From a virus: a DNA stretch of 24,761 nucleotides. The stretch is from positions 1-24,761 of the IMG/VR virus record IMGVR_UViG_3300050821_001216. One strand, 5' to 3'. Position 1 is the first letter of the stretch. Every line of letters begins with the position of its first letter. The notes under the pieces are model-generated. The model saw only the letters and a program-made list of their open reading frames with translations, ran no database searches and was not told where the DNA came from. Both the position numbers and the translations under genes were made by a program. Positions 20,316 to 24,761 of the stretch are shown one piece after another.

Positions 20316-21844
20316 CAGGCTGCGAGCGGCAGGTATGGCAGGTAGATCGGCAGCGGCATCTGGCCAGGATGATCGCCGGTCAGCGACAGCTTGCGCGGCC
20401 GCACTGGCTTGACAACCACAAGCGCATGGTCGCGGGCGTGCAACGCTGCGATGTGCGGTGCCCAGTCTTGCATGTTACCGTAGTAGTCAATGACCTTAGC
20501 AGGCTCCACATCGTCAGCTACCAGTTCATTCGACCGCTCACATCGCCATGTGTACCGGTCGCGGGCGCGTGGTCCCCACCTTTCGGTTGTGCCATCCTCA
20601 TCAACTATCACGTCCTCAAGGTCATCGTCAGCGTGGTTTCCCTGAGTGCGCTGGCATTCTCCGCCATCGTCCTCAAACGCATAGATGCTCCAAGTCTCAT
20701 CGCCCACCTGGACACTTTCCACGCTGTCGGAATAACGCTCATTGATGTGGTCGCAATAAAACGCATCGTTTTCGCTGCAATAGTTGCACCAATATTGACT
20801 GCGGTTGCGGCTAGTATGAACTTCGTTAGTTTCGTCGCAACCCTCTTCACATCGATCACAAGTGTACTCATACTCGCTTTCTTCGCTTCTAGTCGGGTCC
20901 GACCATCCGTCAGTGCGGCGCAAGTCAATACCGCCATCAGGATCAAGCACAAGAAACTTATCATCACGCCGCGCGTTTGAGATGTCATCGCAATAAGGGA
21001 CAAGATAGACATCGCTGTCGTCTTCACAAGTGATCTTAAGCAAACGCGCGCCTTCGAGGCTTTGCTCATGATCTTGGTCGCCGTAATACCCCGCCGACTT
21101 GCGATAGCCGCGCGCCTTTAGCAGGCGATGGAGCTTGTCGCCATCGTTGGCGTAAACGCGGGAGTACAGTTTCTTGTCTGGCCAGCACAACGCCCGCGCG
21201 GTAGTCCGGCCCTCATCGTTGGCCGTGTATGCTACTGCCAAGTCACCCGCGCCATAGACGGAGCATGGATGTTTGGGGCATGGCGCGGCATCGTCGCCGT
21301 CATCGAAATCATAGCGCATGCAGGAATTAGAGACTGCACTGCACGCACGGTCGTAGTGGGTGTAAACTCTAGTGATCTCGGCAGGTGTCTTAGCGAACTT
21401 AAGATCATCATCGTTAAGTGACTGGCCTTCGTGCTCGGCTTTGATCTCTTCGAGATGCTCGGGGAGCATGTCACTGGCGAACGCCTCAATGTAACCCTGC
21501 AAACTAATGATGGACTGCAAATCTTGCGCGCCCTTAGCTGCGTCCTTAGTGTACGCCAATTGACCGGGCTTTTTCTCCGCCAAGTGGAGAAAATGATCGA
21601 TGTCACGCTCCAATCGAACGAGATAATCAGGGCGCTTGTACGTGCCATTAGCGCAGCGTTCGCGCTCACGCCTTTGCCAATTGTCATCGCCCTTGGCTGC
21701 GGGGCGCGGCTGGAGTTTACGGCCCTCCGCCTTGGCTTGTTTGCAGTAGGCAGCGGCCAGCTGCCCCGTCTCGAAGATCAGATGCGCGCCTTCGTCGCCC
21801 AACTCAATGAGCTGACCACTTTCAAGATCGAAGATGTTAAACAT
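20315..21844 (-). CDS. Large cysteine-rich phage protein of unknown function
   Basis: A protein of 509 residues. The first about 150 are helical and charged. A conserved-looking middle contains NSCMRYDFDD, HPCSVYGAGDLAVAY and GRTTARALCWPDKKLYSRVY. Further on are Cys clusters YTCDRCEEGCDET and YWCNYCSENDAFYCDH, probably zinc-binding, then an acidic stretch and a Pro/Leu-rich tail. I have a vague memory of similar SCM/HPxxxY/ARA proteins in other phages but cannot name a family. It carries the conserved leader (GGGAAAAGGGACAATCAAA) and is the largest gene of the accessory cluster. Confidence 0.7.
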   Translation of the reverse strand: MFNIFDLESGQLIELGDEGAHLIFETGQLAAAYCKQAKAEGRKLQPRPAAKGDDNWQRRERERCANGTYKRPDYLVRLERDIDHFLHLAEKKPGQLAYTKDAAKGAQDLQSIISLQGYIEAFASDMLPEHLEEIKAEHEGQSLNDDDLKFAKTPAEITRVYTHYDRACSAVSNSCMRYDFDDGDDAAPCPKHPCSVYGAGDLAVAYTANDEGRTTARALCWPDKKLYSRVYANDGDKLHRLLKARGYRKSAGYYGDQDHEQSLEGARLLKITCEDDSDVYLVPYCDDISNARRDDKFLVLDPDGGIDLRRTDGWSDPTRSEESEYEYTCDRCEEGCDETNEVHTSRNRSQYWCNYCSENDAFYCDHINERYSDSVESVQVGDETWSIYAFEDDGGECQRTQGNHADDDLEDVIVDEDGTTERWGPRARDRYTWRCERSNELVADDVEPAKVIDYYGNMQDWAPHIAALHARDHALVVVKPVRPRKLSLTGDHPGQMPLPIYLPYLPLAA

Positions 21845-21863
21845 TTTGATTGTCCCTTTTCCC
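21845..21863 (-). promoter_or_regulatory. Conserved RBS leader cassette, variant copy E
   Basis: GGGAAAAGGGACAATCAAA directly before the ATG at 21844. It matches the shared GGGAAAGGGACAAGACA leader with small changes near the start codon. Confidence 0.65.
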
Positions 21864-21867
21864 GTTC

Positions 21868-21884
21868 GATTAAGTTTTTAATTC
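21868..21884 (-). repeat. Repeated leader element, copy 4
   Basis: CGATTAAGTTTTTAATT on the plus strand. It runs from the stop of the gene at 21883 to just before leader cassette E. Confidence 0.8.
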
Positions 21885-22065
21885 AGTGCATCGTCAGCGC
21901 CAGCATCTTGCTGACGCGCGCCCTGTTGAGCAGGTGGGCAACCCTCACGAACATCATGGCCACCTCATCGCCACGGCGCGCAGCGAGGAGGGTTTGCCTG
22001 GCCGCCACGGGCGGGTAGCCTTGGGCCAACAGCGCCCGGTAGCAGTGTGGAAATAGCTTGTTCAT
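21883..22065 (-). CDS. Small basic hypothetical protein
   Basis: A 60-residue protein (MNKLFPHCYRALLAQGYPPV, ARQTLLAARRGDEVAMMFVR, then a basic helical tail). GGAGG lies 8 bases upstream and the ATG overlaps the previous stop as ATGA. No family recognised. Confidence 0.6.
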   Translation of the reverse strand: MNKLFPHCYRALLAQGYPPVAARQTLLAARRGDEVAMMFVRVAHLLNRARVSKMLALTMH

Positions 22066-22226
22066 GGCAGCGGCCTCCCAGCCAGTTCATCGCGAACGGC
22101 ATCGATAGTAGCGTTCTCAACGCTAGTCCCGCCTGAGCGCACCGCATAGTCCACACGGATGCGGACGCCCGCCGCCTGTAGCGGCGTCATGAGCTTGTAG
22201 AGCTTGAGTGCCTGTTCTTCGGTCAT
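22062..22226 (-). CDS. Small hypothetical protein
   Basis: A 54-residue protein (MTEEQALKLYKLMTPLQAAG then VRIRVDYAVRSGGTSVENAT), helix followed by strands. It has the conserved leader cassette and overlaps the next gene as ATGA. No family recognised. Confidence 0.62.
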   Translation of the reverse strand: MTEEQALKLYKLMTPLQAAGVRIRVDYAVRSGGTSVENATIDAVRDELAGRPLP

Positions 22227-22245
22227 TGTCTTGTCCCTTTCCCTG
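22227..22245 (-). promoter_or_regulatory. Conserved RBS leader cassette, copy B
   Basis: CAGGGAAAGGGACAAGACA immediately before the ATG at 22226, identical in its core to copies C and D. Confidence 0.8.
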
Positions 22246-22247
22246 TT

Positions 22248-22289
22248 TGGCGTTGGTCGCCAGTGATGCGCAGCGCGTGTCTGCGCATC
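22248..22289 (-). promoter_or_regulatory. Two G+C-rich hairpins in the leader of the gene at 22226
   Basis: TGGCG/CGCCA (22248-22262, 5 bp) and GATGCGCAG/CTGCGCATC (22265-22289, 9 bp, 7-base loop) fill the space that at other leaders holds the AT-rich element. The larger one lacks a T-run, so a simple terminator is unlikely. Confidence 0.5.
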
Positions 22290-22297
22290 GAGAGCGA

Positions 22298-22516
22298 TCA
22301 GTCGCGGTCGAACTGGATAACGAGATTGACCACGGTGCTGCCATCAGTGAGCGTTTCGCGCACAAACACCGCATATTTGGCGTGGTTGCCTTCACCATCA
22401 GTGACGTAAACAACGATTTCATCGTCTGGCAGTTGGGCCATGTTTCCAGTGACAAAGTCGCCGAGGCCCATTGCGTCTTCCGCGAAGTCATAGCTGCCGA
22501 TGATTTCTTTTTCCAT
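22298..22516 (-). CDS. Hypothetical protein
   Basis: A 72-residue protein (MEKEIIGSYDFAEDAMGLGD, MAQLPDDEIVVYVTDG, KYAVFVRETLTDG), acidic and strand-rich. The ATG at 22516 has AGGAGAAAC upstream; a longer frame has no site. No family recognised. Confidence 0.6.
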   Translation of the reverse strand: MEKEIIGSYDFAEDAMGLGDFVTGNMAQLPDDEIVVYVTDGEGNHAKYAVFVRETLTDGSTVVNLVIQFDRD

Positions 22517-22527
22517 TATCGTTTCTC

Positions 22528-22761
22528 CTACAGTTGGTCGTCTGTGGGTTGGCCGTGGCCGGGCTCGCAACTGAGCTTGACCCACTCATTCCTGCGAACG
22601 CGGTTAGTGACCGTGTTCATCGCTGCGTACTGCTGCGCCTCCATCAGGCATGAGTACGGAAGCCTGGCCTCCGTCTCATGAGTGAGGACTGTGCGAGCCG
22701 TGGGGCGCTGGCACTCTATGGGGCTCTGCCCCAGGGTGCAGATCAGAAGGACTGCGAGCAT
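22528..22761 (-). CDS. Small hypothetical protein with hydrophobic N-terminus, possibly secreted
   Basis: A 77-residue protein. Residues 1-11 (MLAVLLICTLG) are hydrophobic, but there is no basic n-region and no good lipobox, so export is uncertain. Cysteines at 8, 17, 38 and 65 could form disulfides if exported. GGAG lies upstream. No family recognised. Confidence 0.55.
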   Translation of the reverse strand: MLAVLLICTLGQSPIECQRPTARTVLTHETEARLPYSCLMEAQQYAAMNTVTNRVRRNEWVKLSCEPGHGQPTDDQL

Positions 22762-22762
22762 G

Positions 22763-22942
22763 TCAGTTCTCCACCATCTGAAGCAGATCGTTTGCCACCA
22801 TTCTGACGTACATGGCGTAGGTGTCGCGACCGATCATATCGTCTGCCCAGTACTCATGAGCGGTGCGCAGGAGATCTATGGCCGTCTCGATGTTCGGGCC
22901 GTCCGCCTGTTCAAACGCATCGGCGGCTTCAGTGAGTGTCAT
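22763..22942 (-). CDS. Small helical hypothetical protein
   Basis: A 59-residue protein (MTLTEAADAFEQADGPNIET, AIDLLRTAHEYWADDMIGRD, TYAMYVRMVANDLLQMVEN), almost entirely helical and acidic. It carries the conserved leader cassette. The stop lies 1 base before the next ATG. Confidence 0.65.
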   Translation of the reverse strand: MTLTEAADAFEQADGPNIETAIDLLRTAHEYWADDMIGRDTYAMYVRMVANDLLQMVEN

Positions 22943-22960
22943 TGTCTTGTCCCTTTCCCG
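22943..22960 (-). promoter_or_regulatory. Conserved RBS leader cassette, copy C
   Basis: CGGGAAAGGGACAAGACA directly before the ATG at 22942; it abuts repeat element copy 5. Confidence 0.8.
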
Positions 22961-22975
22961 ATTAAGGTTTTAATT
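22959..22975 (-). repeat. Repeated leader element, copy 5
   Basis: CGATTAAGGTTTTAATT on the plus strand; on the minus strand it contains the TAA stop of the upstream gene. Its exact inverse is copy 6. Confidence 0.8.
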
Positions 22976-23254
22976 GGCTTCGTCCAGATCGTCACCCGTG
23001 TCAGGGTCAACTTCATAAATGTAGACGATATACTCGCGAGCCTCGTCTTCAGTGTCGAACGGCCCAGTCCACTCAGTCTGATCCATGTAACCGTTAGCAG
23101 ACAGGTGACAAAACCACTTGCCTTCATACGTGGCCGTGATCTCTTCGCCGTCTCCCAAGTCTTCATAGCCTTGTTCGACCATCGTGGATTCGCCATGCTT
23201 GTTCGTCACTTCAACGAATGTCGCATTGCTATAGTACGGGGTCATGAATGCCAT
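22970..23254 (-). CDS. Hypothetical acidic protein
   Basis: A 94-residue protein (MAFMTPYYSNATFVEVTNKH, GEEITATYEGKWFCHLSANG, then acidic TEDEAREYIVYIYEVDPDTG). Alternating strands and one helix; no family recognised. The ATG at 23254 has the conserved leader. Inverted copies of a 21-bp sequence flank this gene, and a strong promoter lies upstream. Confidence 0.65.
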   Translation of the reverse strand: MAFMTPYYSNATFVEVTNKHGESTMVEQGYEDLGDGEEITATYEGKWFCHLSANGYMDQTEWTGPFDTEDEAREYIVYIYEVDPDTGDDLDEAN

Positions 23255-23273
23255 TGTCTTGTCCCTTTCCCTG
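23255..23273 (-). promoter_or_regulatory. Conserved RBS leader cassette, copy D
   Basis: CAGGGAAAGGGACAAGACA directly before the ATG at 23254, identical to copy B. Confidence 0.8.
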
Positions 23274-23279
23274 AGCCCC

Positions 23280-23296
23280 AATTAAAACCTTAATCG
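23280..23296 (+). repeat. Repeated leader element, copy 6, inverted
   Basis: AATTAAAACCTTAATCG on the plus strand, the exact reverse complement of copy 5 and the only copy in this orientation. It is extended by CCCC/GGGG flanks into a near-perfect hairpin (23277-23300). Confidence 0.8.
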
Positions 23297-23300
23297 GGGA

Positions 23301-23377
23301 TGTCAATTAAATTGTCAGTTTTCTGACCGTTTTCCTATTGACAGAAACACTCTAGCACAGTTTTGTTTAATTGTCAA
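23301..23377 (-). promoter_or_regulatory. Promoter with nested operator-like inverted repeats
   Basis: On the minus strand TTGACA (23377-23372), 17 bases, TAGAGT (23354-23349): a strong sigma70-like promoter for the gene at 23254. Downstream, GTCAG-TTTT-CTGAC (23314-23327) lies inside the arms TGTCAAT (23301-23307) and ATTGACA (23337-23343), almost concentric. Repressor binding there could block transcription. Confidence 0.65.
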
Positions 23378-23392
23378 GCCGAGTCAGTGTGA

Positions 23393-24241
23393 TTATGGCT
23401 GGCGTCTCCACCAAATGTGGAACGGCTCATCAATGTTTAGAGCCTGCCACTCACTGAACTGCCGCTCACGCAATGCCGCATGTTCTGCCACCGTGCCACG
23501 GGGCCTGCCCTTCGAACGCGGGCGCGGCGTGGGCAGGTTCAGCGCTGTACGCAGGTAAGCTAGCTCGGCATGGAAACTGGCATGGCGCGGTTGCTGGTAT
23601 AGCCAATGGTCGAGCGTGAGACCGCCACCGCTCACACGGTGCAACTCTTCCCGCAGGTCATCGCGTTCGGTTCGGTCCGCCATTGTTGGCGGCGGCAGTT
23701 GCGCTCTGCGCTGCGTGGCCACGCGTGGCGCATTGGTAAGCTCTTTGTACCACATCAGGCTCGGCTTATAGGTCTCAATGGTCGGGCTCTCCCATGTCCC
23801 TGACCATCCGTATTTGTCCTGCTGAACAACGAATAGGCACAAGTGGAGAGCATGAGCGTCTCCCGCGATAGCCAACCGTTTACCCTCTCGCATGACATCT
23901 GCGTCCGTGGTGAACTGGCCATGAGGCAACGGGATCACAGTGGCGTGGTTGTCCCAACGTGACCTCTCAATAAAATAGCCTCGCTTAACGGCCTCCGCCT
24001 GGTCCGCCTTAGTCCAAGTTAAAAACTCGATACGCTCTCTAAATACGCGTTCGACCTTACGGACGCGGCCATAGGCTCGCGAATTAGACGGATCGGTCGG
24101 ATAGCCGATAGTTATTTTACGTGTCACGTACACTGTACCAGCGTCAAACATGCGCTTTGGAGCAGGGACCATAGCCCCGATTTTATCCCTGATGTGGCGT
24201 GGATAGCCGATATAATCAGCGCGTTTACGAGTCTCAGCCAT
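23393..24241 (-). CDS. Hypothetical protein, first gene after the right control region
   Basis: A protein of 282 residues with no recognised family. It is basic, with MAETRKRADYIGYPRHIRDK at the start, KVERVFRERIEFLTW and ALHLCLFVVQQDKYGW in the middle, and a Pro/Arg-rich linker (TPRPRSKGRPRGT) before a C-terminal RERQFSEWQALN helix. The linker has an AT-hook-like GRPRG core, so nucleic-acid binding is possible. GAGG precedes the ATG at 24241, and repeat element copy 7 lies just upstream. Confidence 0.68.
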   Translation of the reverse strand: MAETRKRADYIGYPRHIRDKIGAMVPAPKRMFDAGTVYVTRKITIGYPTDPSNSRAYGRVRKVERVFRERIEFLTWTKADQAEAVKRGYFIERSRWDNHATVIPLPHGQFTTDADVMREGKRLAIAGDAHALHLCLFVVQQDKYGWSGTWESPTIETYKPSLMWYKELTNAPRVATQRRAQLPPPTMADRTERDDLREELHRVSGGGLTLDHWLYQQPRHASFHAELAYLRTALNLPTPRPRSKGRPRGTVAEHAALRERQFSEWQALNIDEPFHIWWRRQP

Positions 24242-24253
24242 GTCAGTTTACCT

Positions 24254-24270
24254 CGATTAAAGGTTTAATT
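24254..24270 (-). repeat. Repeated leader element, copy 7 (variant)
   Basis: CGATTAAAGGTTTAATT on the plus strand, 12 bases before the ATG at 24241. The changes in the middle keep the ATTAA/TTAAT pairing. Confidence 0.75.
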
Positions 24271-24272
24271 GG

Positions 24273-24293
24273 GTTTGAGCATTACTCTCAAAC
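24273..24293 (-). promoter_or_regulatory. Leader hairpin
   Basis: GTTTGAG (24273-24279) and CTCAAAC (24287-24293) are perfect 7-bp arms around a 7-base loop, in the leader between the promoter and repeat copy 7. Confidence 0.55.
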
Positions 24294-24299
24294 GCCAAA

Positions 24300-24331
24300 A
24301 CTGACATAATGGTCCACTGACATGATGTCAA
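24300..24331 (-). promoter_or_regulatory. Candidate promoter with ACTGACAT operator repeats
   Basis: On the minus strand TTGACA (24331-24326), 17 bases, TATGTC (24308-24303). On the plus strand ACTGACAT occurs at 24300-24307 and 24316-24323, and the inverse ATGTCA at 24325-24330. Another copy overlaps the start codon of the gene at 24241. The repeats cover both promoter boxes, as expected for a repressor. Confidence 0.5.
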
Positions 24332-24611
24332 GTCCCTGTGTTTACAGGGGCAGCATTTTGTTCTGGCGAAAATGGCTAATTCCCCCCAGAACATAGGTAT
24401 ACGTACGGCGTTGTGATGTTGTGATTATTTTACGTGGGCGCTCGAGACGGGATTTTACCCGAATAGCTCGACGTCAAGACAAAAAGTCTCATACGTATAT
24501 TCATATTCTGTTTGAATAGATATATATATAATGATAATAATATAAAAAGACCTTAATAGCTCCTGCGGAGCGCTTAAATTGCCCTATCCGGTAGGACACG
24601 CCCAATAAAAA
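24332..24611. other. Gene-free control region with AT-rich island
   Basis: No credible gene lies between 24242 and 24661. Besides the promoter, this part holds a CCCTGT/ACAGGG hairpin (24334-24349), GTTCTGG/CCAGAAC inverted repeats (24360-24392), a tandem TTGTGATG/TTGTGATT (24411-24426), and a strikingly A+T-rich tract about 24480-24560 with runs of TA. Such a tract could be an unwinding element of a replication origin or a promoter region; nothing here proves it. Confidence 0.5.
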
Positions 24612-24639
24612 ATGGCCACAGTGTGTAAACTGTGGCCAT
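24605..24639 (-). terminator. Strong intrinsic terminator
   Basis: ATGGCCACAGT (24612-24622) and ACTGTGGCCAT (24629-24639) are perfect 11-bp arms around a 6-base loop, followed on the minus strand by TTTTTATT. It lies 23 bases after the stop of the gene at the right edge. Confidence 0.85.
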
Positions 24640-24661
24640 AATATGTAAACTATGTAGGATG

Positions 24662-24761
24662 TTAGGCCGCCAACTTAAATTTAGCCTTAAAAGCTCCCTG
24701 AGCCGCTAATTTAGCGATAATTTTAGCCTCCATAGCCTCCTCAGCCGTTAAAACCGGCTGA
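24662..24761 (-). CDS. C-terminal end of a minus-strand gene running off the window
   Basis: An open minus-strand frame ends at TAA (24662-24664). The visible 32 residues are Ala/Lys-rich and helical (LTAEEAMEAKIIAKLAAQGA, ending KFKLAA). A strong terminator follows directly, which supports a real gene. Identity cannot be judged. Confidence 0.55.
   Translation of the reverse strand, partial: QPVLTAEEAMEAKIIAKLAAQGAFKAKFKLAA

Noticed and set aside
21431-22018. Plus-strand open frame opposite the large Cys-rich gene
   Set aside because: It crosses two minus-strand genes and a repeat element and has no supporting motif.
22248-22289. Intrinsic terminator at the G+C-rich hairpins
   Set aside because: There is no T-run on either side in the transcribed direction and the hairpins sit inside a gene leader.

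Overview
The window is a stretch of a tailed-bacteriophage (or prophage) genome with high G+C content and very tight gene packing. The likely host is an alphaproteobacterium: one small regulator resembles the GcrA family, which is largely restricted to that class, and base composition fits. No ribosomal RNA, tRNA, CRISPR array or insertion sequence was seen, and no integrase, lysis or head gene lies inside the window. Lifestyle cannot be settled from this window alone.

Layout. (1) 1-1741, plus strand: the end of a structural module, with a repetitive helical virion protein cut by the left edge and a Gly/Met/Pro-rich virion protein. (2) 1742-2002: a short intergenic region between converging transcription units, rich in direct and inverted repeats, with a likely terminator. 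(3) 2003-14870, minus strand: the DNA replication and recombination module. In transcription order it has a family A DNA polymerase in two pieces with a small foreign-looking gene between them, an HNH protein, a DexA-like 3'-5' exonuclease, a RecB/Cas4-like nuclease, a VRR-NUC nuclease, an SNF2-like helicase, a Cys-motif protein that may bind ssDNA, a primase-helicase fusion, a SLOG/DUF2493-like protein and a small helix-turn-helix protein. (4) 14871-15068: a leader holding six consecutive hairpins or palindromes. (5) 15069-18475, minus: small genes, including ribbon-helix-helix and GcrA-like regulators, a zinc-ribbon protein, an RMF/CrpP-like protein and tiny membrane proteins. (6) 18517-24241, minus: accessory genes, many preceded by a repeated leader built from a 17-bp AT-rich element and a conserved ribosome-binding cassette. 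They include a predicted M20-like metallopeptidase and a large cysteine-rich protein. (7) 24242-24661: a 420-bp control region with promoter, operator-like repeats, an AT-rich island and a strong terminator, followed by the C-terminus of another minus-strand gene.

Nearly all minus-strand genes touch or overlap (ATGA, GTGA, TGATG), so translation is probably coupled. Together the replication genes would give priming and unwinding (primase-helicase), synthesis (split polymerase), remodelling (SNF2-like helicase) and end processing (three or four nucleases). The most unusual feature is the split polymerase: both halves keep their catalytic motifs and share one reading frame, but a complete, lower-G+C gene of about 68 codons sits between them just before polymerase motif A. 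The second is the family of repeated gene leaders at 18.2-24.3 kb, which resembles in layout the stoperators or start-associated sequences of some actinobacteriophages.
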